DNA of 64,000 nt from Glandiceps talaboti. Lineage: Eukaryota; Hemichordata; Enteropneusta; Spengelidae. The first letter of the stretch is position 1. Every line of letters starts with the position of its first letter. This document shows positions 24,594 through 35,691 of the stretch, in pieces. The stretch lies in assembly GCF_964340395.1 (NCBI RefSeq), contig NC_135565.1, positions 22,779,709 to 22,843,708 of the forward strand. The letters run 5' to 3'. The notes below the pieces were generated by a model that saw only the letters and a list, made by a program, of their open reading frames with translations, made no database searches and had not been told where the DNA came from. The position numbers and the translations under genes were made by a program.

Positions 24594-27500
24594 CACCCCA
24601 GCTATTTCAAAACAAACGCATAAATGCATATGTCGTGATGGGGTGAGTACGGACTCTTGTTTGGTCTCCGCTCTGTCTCTGTGCGTATGTTTGACTACGA
24701 TGTCAGTCGATGTCATTTACATGACGAGGATTATTGCTGGATAGTTCCAAAACATATGGAAACTATTTTTGAGAAATCTGGAAAGAATTTAATACGATTT
24801 CTCAACTTTCAAATTTGAATGAAACAAATATTTTATGATGCCTCCATGATTGTACTTGTAGTCTTGTCAGTTCGCGTTACGTTCATCTCCACAACATGCA
24901 CAGAGCTAGAGATCGTAGAGAACAGTCGACAGGTATAGGAACTAGACTAGGCAGTGATGTATGATCTATGTGTACAACATAGACAGTTGTCCTTGAAATT
25001 TGCTGATCATTACAGAAATAAAAGAGTTGCCAACGTTAGATTTGTTTATGAATTACAATGTACATCACTCGTTTATCAGTATCAAATGTCGCACTAAATG
25101 TTTCAAACATGTCTTGCTTCGGGGTCATCAGAAAATTTAACTGAAAGTATGGGAATTCTTGATCGAAATATATTCAGTCATAAAATCCTCAGGTTTCTGA
25201 CAATTTCCAATACTTGTTACAAGAAAGGCTGCATTCCAAGAATATTTGGTTAGCTACAAGTATTACATCTGATGCCATATACGTGACACGTACGAACATT
25301 GTCCAGTTTGCACCACATGGTATGCCTCGCCTCCTGTACACGTACCGTACGTCTATCTTGTCTGTCAGTGCTACATTTTGCTTCCTCTCTTCATTTTTCT
25401 CAGATGTTTTAAGAATTTGAAAATAGTCAGTGTCAATTTCTTTTCGCTGAAGTTTAGAAAACATTTAGTTCTACTCTACGTAAACGTCGTGTTGTTGCAT
25501 CCTGTAGGGGCATATGGGTTTTCGTGTGAAATGCATGTTAATTTTATGAAACATATATGGTTATGTTCATTATAGGACCACATATAAAAAAATACATGTT
25601 GGCAATTTTTATCTTCAAAATTAGTTTGAGGGGGCTAAAATAAAATTTGGCCCCAAGACCCTATTCTTAACAATTGGTTAGGCAATGAAAACCCATGAAT
25701 CCATGATTATAGTCAACTTCCATTGATATGGCCTTAGCAACAGCCAACAATGCCAGTATATTTTGCAAAGATAACAACATTTTTGGTTAGTCAGGCAAAA
25801 AAAAATATCAAAACATGTATGCAAATATGCCTATCAACAAGACCATGTCCATAGCAACAGTCAGAACATTATGTATATTGTAAAGATAACAGTAATTGGT
25901 AGGTATATGTAAGGGCAGCCTGAATTCTGTTTCTCATGACCCAAACGACCCTAAATGCCTTCAATGAGATGAAAAAAATTTAAATTGACGCCCTCTATGG
26001 CAGGGTTAGGAAACCCATGAGTGCGTATCTGAATGAAAATTATTGTTTATCACTGAAATTTGGGCAAATTCAATAAAAGAAACAGTTCAAATGTTCCTTC
26101 TGACTTTACTTGTCATTCAGAATATTAAAATATGATTATGAATTGAAAGTATCACCAACAAGTACTCATAAACTTACTATTTTTAAAAACAATTATTTTT
26201 AATTGTTAACAGACTCACAGACCAATCATTTTAAAGGTTTTACAATGGCAAACATAGAATTAAGGGCAGTATGTGGATAAACATGCAAAAATGGACAATG
26301 TTTTCCAAAGCTACGTTTTATTTATTGATGTAGTAACTAATGGATATGCAATATCATTTGTGGTAGCGCAGAATTTTTCTTTCGACAAGGCGTGAAGGAG
26401 CAGCAATCTAAAGTTTGGTCTTTACTGAAGGCATTCAGTTTACACCTGGTATAAACATATTTTTGATCAATAGCGTAGCATCAATTGAATCGTTACTATA
26501 CAAAGTTATGTATTCGACTGAATAGACCCAATCATTTGTATTCAAAACTATTGTCTAGTCTCTCACGGCATTATGTCGTATGCATTGTCTACGTTTCTAC
26601 GAGTATAGCTATTTGGTTGGCGTTACATGTCAAGTGAAAGGAACAACATGAATAGACGTGTTCTCCGCTGTTACATTTGATTACGTTATTTCATCGAAAT
26701 TCTAAAATGAAACAGAATAAAGGACAATGTAGTACAAAATAAAGATGATAAATTCACTATCTGAAGAATATCTTTTATAATATTTCAAAGGAACAATATG
26801 AATATATGCATATTTAGTTTAGTTATTCAGCGTGAAGGTACTCTTACATTCGATTACGCAACGAAATTCCTCTTGGTCAGTCATGAATAAAGGTTGAAAG
26901 TAACAGCAGAGACACATTCTAATGTACCACCCAACCCCAACCACCAACCCACCAGAAAATAGCATCTTTAATCAAATTTTATTGCATTGTTAGCTATCAT
27001 TCCACGTGTTTTAGTACTCAAAGAAAATCTGACATTCAAATCCTCAACGTAAACAACATGGAAATACCCTTCTACATCTTTTGGTAATTCTCATACACAA
27101 ATAACCTTCATTGCTGGGAATAAGTAGTCACATGCCAACTTGATGACTAAGTCTATCTCATTTTGACACCATTGCAAAGTGGAAATTAATAAGCACTCAT
27201 GTCTTTAACAACGATTCATTTACTTTCTAATATTATATTTCTACAGAACGTAGAGGGAGAACTGCATACAGAACAAATAACAAAAACGTTCTAAAGTAGC
27301 TGCCATATTGACTTTTTTCATTGCTCTAGACAGTATCTCAATTGGTCAAAAGTGGGGGTAAAACATTCTAAAGGTTTCTAAAGGTGTTTTACTGAGTGAT
27401 GTTTCTTTTCTATCTAATATTTGCAAGACGTCCAATTTATGTAACTTGTATGCTAATATTGAGAGGTAAAATTTCAAATTTTGCGTAAACCTAAACTTGG

Positions 27501-27668
27501 ACTCTATATCCTGTGTAGAATGTACCTGTCCAGGATTCAATACTACATGTGTAGATACGTATTAAAACCAGATGCCAGATCTGAAAAGGAATATTTTTAA
27601 CGTGTGTATGTACAATTGATAACAAGTCACATCAATACGCCGAAATTGGTCACAAAATTGTGTGTTTG

Positions 27669-27716
<48 letters not shown>

Positions 27717-28321
27717 TTCATACTTTACACATCCTGCATAACAATCAAAGGTGATATTCCTCTGAAATCCTGTTTGTTATATCACTTTAAGCACCTTGTG
27801 GGATTAGACCAAAGAGAGTCAATGTATTTGTTTGACAGATTGCAGCGAGTAAAAAATAATGCCACACGTGGTGTAAAGGGTTTGAGAAAGTATACTAGAA
27901 TAACACAATCTCTTTTGAGTTTCACTGGCTCCCTGTCAAGGCAAGGGTTGATTTTAAAGTAATTTTACTAGTTTTTAAGGTTTTGAATGGTAAAGCACCT
28001 TTGTATATCCAAGATTTGTTTACACATACCAACAATTCTCGTTATAATTTGCATAACGATTTTAGTCAAAATCTTGTTGTACCTCGATCATATAATACAC
28101 TAAATGACAGAGCACTTACCATTTGTGGACCAAAGCTATGGAACTCAATTCCTGGAGAACTAAAGCTGATCACTGATGTTGATTTTTTTAGATGTGAACT
28201 TAAAACACATCTGTTTAAACAATATTATAAGCTGTATTAATTTATTACCATATGTCTTTTACTCAGTTGTCATTATAGCATTTTTTCTTTCTTTAAGGAA
28301 GAGATATATTTATGGATGGAA

Positions 28322-28359
<38 letters not shown>
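24590..28359 (+). repeat. 3.77-kb tandem unit, copy 3
   Basis: Near-identical to copies 1 and 2, sharing the A variant (about 25535) with copy 2. After its terminal (TG)n the sequence continues into (TGTC)n and unrelated DNA, so the array ends here. Confidence 0.93.
27714..28240 (+). pseudogene. LINE reverse transcriptase C-terminus, frameshifted (unit 3)
   Basis: Same remnant and same frameshift as in the other two units. Confidence 0.88.
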
Positions 28360-28360
<1 letters not shown>

Positions 28361-28567
28361 TGTGTATGTGTCTGTCTGTCTGTCTGTCTGTGTCATCGTT
28401 TTCTCCATAATGGCTTGCTCAATTCAAACGAAATTTTAAGACATATTCCGTAGGGTAATGGCATATTATTTATAGTGTTACTTGCAACTACATGTAAGAT
28501 GAACGACTTCAATGTTTGAACGTTACAAATCAAATTAATCGCCATTTTCGTCCACAGTGCAAGGTCA

Positions 28568-28854
28568 CATACATACATACATACATACATACATACATAC
28601 ATACATACATACATACATACATACATACATACATACATACATACATACAACGGTACATACGGTACAGCCATATGTCATGATGGACGCCATTTTCTTTAAT
28701 CGATCGAGAACGAATAGATTACTTTCCATGTAATATTCAACATGAAGCGTTGTCATTATGCCAAAAATATAGGTCATGTTGTTATTGTGCCAAAAATATA
28801 GGTTGTGTATGTATGTATGTATGTATGTATGTATGTATGTATGTATGTATGTTG
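28568..28854. repeat. (ACAT)n and inverted (GTAT)n pair
   Basis: A run of CATA repeats (28568-28649) and a run of GTAT repeats (28805-28852) are reverse complements of each other. They flank about 155 bp that itself holds a short duplication (TGCCAAAAATATAGGT twice). Confidence 0.9.
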
Positions 28855-28879
28855 GGCATGTCATGGGCTAGTTCATGAT

Positions 28880-29290
28880 TAGTTCTGCAGTTGTCTTCAT
28901 TGAAGTGGCAATTAATGTAGGGAGAGTTACTTTTGTGTTTTCCCTTTCGTCTGCAGACTGAATTGGCTTACGGAACTGAAGAAAAAAATAACGAGGAAAG
29001 AGGGTACTTAAGTGATGGGCACTGACCAGAAACAATTTTTTTGTTTTGCCTTTAAATCTCTTTCTACGATGAGTGCTATGCTACAACGTTCTATAAAGCT
29101 ACATGTTGTGGTTGGCCAGCAGATCACTAATAGCAATGGGCAAATCGCAATCAATGAGAAGAAATAAGTTATTGCATATATTTTGTTGTATTCCAACAAC
29201 AAATTGCCTGTAGGAACGACAATCTCAAAACTTTGTCCTTACGGAAGCCATTCAGTTTAAATCTGGTTATAATTATTGTAACCAGTTTGT
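28880..29290 (+). repeat. dispersed repeat family, copy B
   Basis: The longest of three related copies. It shares ordered blocks with 13590-13760 and 33970-34230, and its right end (GCCATTCAGTTTAAATCTGG) resembles 18880-18900 in the tandem units. No coding capacity was recognised. Confidence 0.6.
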
Positions 29291-29486
29291 TGATTTTAGC
29301 TCTACTTGTTTGATTGTTTTACCATGCTTTTAAATCTATTGTAGGTACAGTGCTTTTGAATATTAATGAATACAAATGGCGCTTTAGAAAATAAATAGAA
29401 TTAATTAATTAAATTATCAGTGTGAATAAATTTACATATCAATGCAGTGTTGATTCCGGTTTCCGCCTCAAACTCAATGTCTATTC

Positions 29487-29745
29487 AATCCCATAAAACA
29501 AAGCATTGAATTCTTTTAGTTTATCTATTCATGTTCCAAACAAATAGAATATTCCCTAAATATTTTGCTAAAAATCAACCATTATAATGGTAATGATTGA
29601 CTATTATTTTTATAGGAGTAATAGTCGAGGCAAATATGTCTTGATACCACAGGTGATTGTCTTTGTTTGTTGATTATATTGCTCATATGTGTATTTGCAT
29701 AAGGCAAAATAAAAAAAAATACTTGTTTCCAATAACATTCCTTCA
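29487..29745 (+). repeat. dispersed repeat, partner of 15913-16166
   Basis: Direct-strand copy of the sequence found reversed at 15913-16166, moderately diverged by substitutions and small indels. Confidence 0.8.
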
Positions 29746-30142
29746 GAAAATAGGGTAGGTAGGTCTGAATTTCATTTTATTTTACTTAATTTATTTTATA
29801 TTATTTCGACCCCAAATAAGATACTCTTTGGTCACAATATTATCTTGAGAATTTGATGAGGTGTAAAAGAAGTAAATAAAGTCAATTAATTAGTTAAGTA
29901 GGCGAACACGTTCTGCAGACTATACTGTAACGGATATAGTCTAAAGAGACCTGGAATATGATTTGTTTTAAGTGACCACAGATGAGGCTAAGGCATGAAG
30001 GTGCACACTAAAATAGAAGTAATTGTTGTCATTTTACCTTTTTGCATGCAAAAAAAATGTTTAGGGTCGGGAGCTTAAACTAGGGTCGGTCTGTTATCGG
30101 AAACACAATATTTTTTTATATGGCCTAATAGGAGAGGAAGCC

Positions 30143-30150
30143 TATATATA
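30143..30150 (+). promoter_or_regulatory. TATA box of the nested peptide gene
   Basis: TATATATA followed by GCGAGGC, about 80 nt upstream of a good donor (CCG|GTAAGTATC at 30227). Spacing implies a start site near 30175. No ATG lies between there and the donor, as expected for a leader exon. Confidence 0.45.
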
Positions 30151-30665
30151 GCGAGGCACAACCCACAAAGTTTGCATTCTGTTCTCTGACTTTTAAACTT
30201 CTTGGTGAAGTCTGTGTTACTGACCGGTAAGTATCATTTATTGGCGCTTATTTATCGTAATCAGCTGCCTATCGTAATATAATAATTTATATTTTCTTTT
30301 TTTTCACCTGTTATCATCTTTTTACCTCGTAGTGTCATAAATGTTGGGGCGGGAAATGTTCACTTAATTGTTTGGTTCCTGGCACATATTTTTCTACAAT
30401 GTCGCCAAATTAAAACTTGAAAAACTTTGCTAAACCCGTTGTTAGCAGTGCCGTCATAGTTGTTAGGTTTGAACAGCCTTGCAGGAACGTATGGACTATA
30501 TTGACTCTTAAATGTAAATGCTTTGATGTTTTAACGGCACTTTTAAAACATTCTTATGTCTCTGAATGTTTGCTTTTGTGAACAAATCAAAATGTAAGTT
30601 TCAGTCAGTAGGCAAATGTATTAGGGTGTCACAGCAACCACCTGTTTTACAGGGATGGCCTAGTA

Positions 30666-30960
30666 TTGATTTGTCCCTCAGTTGTGTTCAAGATTCATAA
30701 GCAGTTCGGAGAGCAGTGTGACATCACAAAACTGAATGATGGTACCTGTCCGACGTACGTTATTAAGGTTGGTTGTGAAGTGGGTGGAGCTGCAATTAAT
30801 AATTTGCCATATTCGGATGATATATGTCTCATCTCTCCATCTATCAAAGGCCTCAGTAAACATCTCTGTGAACATTACATGCTGATAATCAAGCTCAGGT
30901 ATCATTTATAACGATAGAAAATCAAACTGTGCACACTTTAAGTCATCCACAACTTGAGAA
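30666..30960 (+). pseudogene. LINE reverse transcriptase palm fragment
   Basis: Encodes VGCEVGGAAINNLPYSDDIC then LISPSIKGL, the catalytic YADD-type motif of a non-LTR reverse transcriptase with Ser for Ala. After one frameshift it reads YNDRKSNCAHFK, the expected next block. Both flanks are lost. It lies in the presumed first intron of the nested peptide gene. A different LINE region from the remnants at 20.2 and 35.4 kb. Confidence 0.8.
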
Positions 30961-31494
30961 GTTTCTGTCACTTAACCTTTGTGGAAATTTTCTCGAGTTT
31001 TAATTACTTGAGGCATGTTTTTACTGATGACTTGAAAGACAATCTAGATATTTTGAAACAGCGTAGAGCACTTTAAATTTGTGATAGACCCAAGTTTGTA
31101 CTCAGAGAGTTTTCTGGATGTACTATATCGGTGAAACTGCGTCCCCTTACAACTTTTTAGCGATAACATATACGGAAATCATGTTGGTGTGACTTTAATG
31201 TAAGGCGTAACAAATTGTAGGATTCCGATTACTGTAACATTCAATTTTAGAATAGGTGGGGTAGATTTTTTTTTAATTTTTTTTTCATATGTAAGTGTCT
31301 AGTTCAGGTAGTTATGTTTTCAGTTGTTTTCAATATGGTCTAAGTGTTACTGGTTTCTTTTGTGTTACAGAATGGAAGAATAGTTTTATATTGCCTTTTT
31401 AAGTTGATGTCAGGTTCCGCATCCACTATTTCTTGCGAGACTTCACACTTTTCATTTTTTTTTCTCGAATACGTAAACAAAGTGTAGGATCGGC

Positions 31495-31805
31495 TAGGTG
31501 GGGTGGGGTAAAAACTAGGTGGGGTCGGGTAAAAACTAGGTGGGGTCAGGTAAAAACTAGGTGGGGTCGGGTAAAAACTAGGTGGGGTCGGGTAATAACT
31601 AGGTGGGGTCGGGTAAAAACTGGGTGGGGTCGGGTAATAACTAGGTGGGGTCGGGTAAAAACTGGGTGGGGTCGGGTAAAAACTAGGTGGGGTCGGGTAA
31701 AAACTGGGTGGGGTCGGGTAAAAACTAGGTGGGGTCGGGTAAAAACTAGGTGGGGTCGGGTAAAAACTAGGTGGGGTCGGGTAAAAACTAGGTGGGGTCG
31801 GGTAT
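31495..31805. repeat. 21-bp G-rich minisatellite, about 15 copies
   Basis: Unit TAGGTGGGGTCGGGTAAAAA plus C, 21 bp, nearly homogeneous. As 21 is divisible by three, several frames stay open with 7-residue repeats; these are not proteins. The GG/GGGG/GGG runs could form G-quadruplexes. Confidence 0.95.
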
Positions 31806-32403
31806 AACCGGAACCAAACAATATTCTCTATTAGGCCTAATTGATACGTCAAAAAATAATTGTTTGTTACAACAATGCGTTGCGGAAATGGTTTTCAATG
31901 CAATTTATTCTCTTTCACTTTTGAGAAGAAAGGCGGCGTTTATGTTCATGTTAGGTATTGTTGACAGTCAAAATACTCTGATTAAATAATGTTGTTCCAT
32001 GTGATGTACGGTTTAGTGGGCGTCAAGCCCACTGGCTTGAGATTTTACATTGATATTTTGCTGTTTGTATTTTGATGTTATATAATATTTAAGCTGTTGT
32101 GTGTTTTTGTTCTTCTCTGGCCTATGCGTCCGTAATAACGTTTTAATAATAATAAAAACCGATTAGAACTACTGTTCTTTTGTCTGGCCTTTGTAAGAGA
32201 CTGGGTTGTAAGGAGGAGCGCCCACAACGACGAATCTTTTAGCTCACAACTGTATCTACATCTGCTGATTTCATATTTACAGATAACATACTATAAAATG
32301 TACTTTCAGCATCGGTGCGTGTATCATAACTTCTTTCCGTATTAAACATTTTGTGTTCGAATATAATCCAATATAACATGAAGGACAATTTTCTCACTCT
32401 CAG

Positions 32404-32590
32404 ATACAAAGATAACAATGAAGACAGCTTTGGTTTTGTTGCTGAGTTTGGCACTGGTGCTGTCACTTTTTGTTAGAGAGAGCGAAGAATGGAGACGACG
32501 AAGACGACGAAGAATAGGATCGGTGGGAACAGACCCAACCCCTAAGCAGCAGGAGATAGAAGTAGAAGAGGAAGTCTTGCAAGATATGAT
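32404..32590 (+). CDS. nested gene exon 2: start codon, signal peptide, Arg-7
   Basis: Acceptor TTTTCTCACTCTCAG, then a 14-nt leader and ATG at 32418 (A at -3). The 57 codons plus AT run to donor GATATGAT|GTAAGT, phase 2. The first ATG in the exon opens directly onto a textbook signal peptide, which fixes the start. The signal peptide is followed by RESEEW and seven Arg codons (mixed AGA/CGA, so not a simple triplet expansion). Confidence 0.75.
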
Positions 32591-33685
32591 GTAAGTTTGC
32601 TATTGTGATAACGTCTGGATATATACATGTATGGCTAATTAGAAGATGACCACAACAATTAAATGTATTTATTACTTTGTTACTCAAATATTTCTTACCA
32701 AAGATTCTTCTTTGCCTGTCTTTGTGCTAATTGTTGGTGTGCACTCTTTAAACTCAAGCGACAAACTTAAATGCCTTTAGGGTGTAAACTACTAGTAATT
32801 CACAATTAACTTGTGAGTTGGAGTTGTGCTTTCACAAAGATGGTTTAGACTTGCTGGAGCCAAAGTCGTCAATTGTGGGGTAAAATTTAAGCCAAGTCAA
32901 AAATCTTACCAAGAGATATACGGTATAATAATTTTACACAATCAAGTTTGCAATATATGAACATTTTCCTGAATACAACATAAATAATCATTAAACGAGA
33001 AATGTCACTACAAAGTAAGATAAGTAAAGTCTGTGCAACTAGTAAGTAATAGAAACTATGATCGGTGAATCTGTAACTAGCACGAATTCATATAGATATA
33101 CCCAGTTCGTGGTGACCTTGACTTACCAGGAACAAAATAACAAATTTGTTGAGGCTGAACTACTGTAAAAGACTTAATTTCAATTTCGAAGAATTATGAT
33201 GGGCAAATTGTGTCTTTAACGAGCTAAATTCCATTAGTGAAGAGTCTACAGAAATATGAGAAAATTGTCCGGAATTGACCAAAATCTGTGAACATTTATA
33301 TTGATCAAGACTAAATACAAAAGTTTTCAGATCAAATATGAATATAATAGTTCCAAGAGATGAAAACAGATTAAAGAATTTCTGGTCAAATTATTTTGCT
33401 ACATCCAAATAAATACATGGAATGTTTAAGATACAATTGCAATGTTGCTATGCATCGCAGCCTGTAACATTCCGACATTATCATGATTATACATGCACAA
33501 CGGGAAAAAGTGAGTAGGAGAGGGAACGGAGTATAGATTCAACCACCCCAACCACTGTTTCCTTTGTTTGAATTCAAACTTCAGTGAGGCAGACAATAAG
33601 CAATTGGTTCATTAAACCTATTAATCTGTCAATGATGTTTAAAACTTCATACTCATTCAAATTATGTTTTTTGTTTATCACACAG

Positions 33686-33773
33686 AGAGGTTATGGAGGA
33701 AAAATTGCGGGCGAGAAAAGTAGAACGTTTCCTGGAAGTTCTGGAAGAAAGTGACGGTGACAGTTCGGCCTGA
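33686..33773 (+). CDS. nested gene exon 3: acidic helical C-terminus
   Basis: Acceptor TTTGTTTATCACACAG, phase 2 in. It completes the split codon as Ile and reads EVMEEKLRARKVERFLEVLE, then an acidic ESDGDSSA and stop at 33771-33773. Heptad-like Leu/Val spacing suggests an amphipathic helix. AATAAA follows about 150 nt after the stop. Confidence 0.72.
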
Positions 33774-33924
33774 GTCGACGTCCGGAAATAGGAATTGGGC
33801 TAATTGAATACATAACCACGAATATCATTATTCTGTCACCCGTACTTATATCACCATTTTAGTATAATGATGGGAATATAATCGTTTATAAATGGTGATG
33901 GTGTATATACACATTTGTGATTTT

Positions 33925-33930
33925 AATAAA
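33925..33930 (+). terminator. polyadenylation signal of the nested gene
   Basis: Canonical AATAAA about 150 nt downstream of the stop codon, in TTTTAATAAATTGC. Confidence 0.5.
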
Positions 33931-33969
33931 TTGCTTTCAAAATCTAATATTTACTCTGCTTGCATTGAC

Positions 33970-34230
33970 TCAATTTTCAAAGTGAATGGGTATGTAAGTG
34001 ATGCACACTGGCCAGAAGCGATTCTTTCTTTTCTCTTTCCCTTTAAAACTCCTTCTACGGTGAGACATATGCTGTAACTATAATATTACATGTTATAGTT
34101 GGCCGTAAGATCCCATCTGCTGCAGGCAGTCATGCTGGAGAATTCGCCGACATAAATTCATGCGAACTCTTTACTATTTAAAAATTGAAAATCTTGTTTT
34201 TAGGAAGCCTTCTGTATTTACAGGGGGCGC
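33970..34230 (+). repeat. dispersed repeat family, copy C
   Basis: Shares GTAAGTGATGCACACTG, CCAGAA, CTCCTTCTACG and TACATGTT with copy B, in the same order. It begins just after the nested gene's poly-A signal. Confidence 0.55.
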
Positions 34231-34628
34231 TGAGGAAATCACACAGGGTATGTTAAATAAAACATGACCCTTCCCCATTCTCCATTTGTAAAAAGTGACC
34301 CTCCCCTTTGTCCCATTTTGTAAAACATGACCCTCCCCATGACAATTGCATACACTGAAAGTTAATCAATATTCCCATTATATGTATACATACAAAATAA
34401 ACGATTTTGACTCTGTATTAGAAAGCAATATTTGTACATATAAAGTGACAAACAGTAAAAGACTGGCTAGTTACCTTTCTCTTGTAATCATACACAATCT
34501 AGTTAGTATCTAAAATGTGCTTTCCATGTTGTGCATACTCTGTCTGACCTTGTCATTCGTAAAAGTTCCCTGATATCATTGTCATTATCATCACGTTCAC
34601 CTTCAGTATTGCCACTATCAGTGTCACT

Positions 34629-34701
34629 CTAATCTGACTGACTGTCACTACTTGAGTCAGCACTTGTGTCACTGTCCGTGTTCTCTATGACATTCAAAAC
34701 T

Positions 34702-34745
<44 letters not shown>

Positions 34746-35208
34746 TTTATAATTGCAAATACATAGGTGAAAACGGTACATGTAGTATCGGGAAAAATCT
34801 TTAAGTTGTAAGTGAACAGTTACTGTACTATTGTGTTTAAAAATCAATCTGGAGTTGACCGTTGGTGACCTTGCATATTGCGTCGTTGATAGCCCATGTT
34901 GATTCAAACAGTTCTATGTTATGTTCTTGTCGGTAGTGTTCATATTCAAACGATAATTTTGCTCGAAAGCGTGTTTTGAAGGTTTCCATGGGGTCTATTG
35001 GTGTCGCGTCTTTCATTTTATTTCCTCTTGCTAGGTGGATTGATATCTTTGCTGTAATATACGTGAACAAGTGAAGCGTTCGTTTGTCTGGAAATGTTCT
35101 ACTCTTACGTGGTGGGTTGATTAGGCACCAATGTCCTGGGATTTTGCGATTATCGGTGGAAAGTTGTGTTGATATCCTGGTTACGAAGACGAGCAGTTGC
35201 GTCAACAT
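34629..35208 (-). other. unknown coding-like stretch with acidic Asp/Ser tail
   Basis: Two overlapping minus-strand frames. The upstream one (35208-34837) encodes 123 residues with mixed, protein-like composition, for example ITAKISIHLARGNKMKD and FKTRFRAKLSFEYEHYRQEH. The downstream one (34907-34629) has 14 Asp from an (ATC)n run (34707-34744) and ends ENTDSDTSADSSSDSQSD. A frameshift or short intron could join them. I do not recognise the protein; it may be a transposon-borne gene fragment. No splice context ties it to the lectin gene. Confidence 0.35.
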
Positions 35209-35359
35209 TAGTTGTCAAGAATAACTGTCGGCCGCATACCGTAGATTTGCAACTTTGTTAAGGAAGTAGTCCATAAAGTTTAAGGTTGGGTGTGGATAAT
35301 CGTTGTATAAATAACGTTGAATGTGACTTAAGCAGAGTGCTGAAAGACGAGTTTCAATG

Positions 35360-35691
35360 TTGATTAATTAGGCCTTGCCCACCTTTAATCAGGGGTAGGT
35401 ATAAGGTTTCTGCTGGTACTGATCACTTTCAAGATAATCAATCACATAGCACCATTATACCTGTCAGATTTAATTAGCATTTATGTTCCAACACGAAATC
35501 TTCGTTCCGCTGAAAAGCTACTCTTAGTCCAACCACGTGGCAATTTCAATAGATCTTATGGCCAGAGGGTTTTTTCAGTGTGCTCACCCTCTCTGTGGAA
35601 TTCACTTCCATTTGAAATGAGAAATATAATGATTGTTGACATTTTTAAACGTAGTTTAAAGACACATCTTTTTAGACAACATTTTAAGTGA
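35360..35691 (+). pseudogene. LINE ORF2 C-terminus, second family
   Basis: From 35434 the frame reads IINHIAPLYLSDLI, then YVPTRNLRSAEK, YGQRVFSVCSPSLWNSLP and SLKTHLFRQHFK before the stop at 35689-35691. This is the same protein region as the remnants in the tandem units but a clearly different sequence. Upstream, LPTFNQG in another frame marks at least one frameshift. A possible A-rich 3' end lies near 35860 (AAATAAATAAAATAATA). Confidence 0.85.

Larger units (their letters stand above)
30173..33930 (+). other. gene: nested 86-residue secreted peptide
   Basis: This plus-strand gene lies wholly inside intron 2 of the minus-strand lectin gene. Model: non-coding exon 1 (about 30173-30226), exon 2 (32404-32590), exon 3 (33686 to the poly-A site), AATAAA at 33925-33930. 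The 261-nt frame encodes 86 residues: a hydrophobic signal peptide (MKTALVLLLSLALVLSLFV), an EESEEW-like stretch leading into seven consecutive arginines (residues 26-32), a short GSVGTDPTP linker, then a Glu-rich, probably helical segment to an acidic DGDSSA end. There are no cysteines. I do not recognise the family. The exon 1 link is inferred from TATA and donor only. Confidence 0.7.

Noticed and set aside
31340-31852. Proline-rich (PTPPSFY)n and RWGRVKT-type repeat proteins
   Set aside because: Both are translations of the 21-bp G-rich minisatellite on opposite strands.
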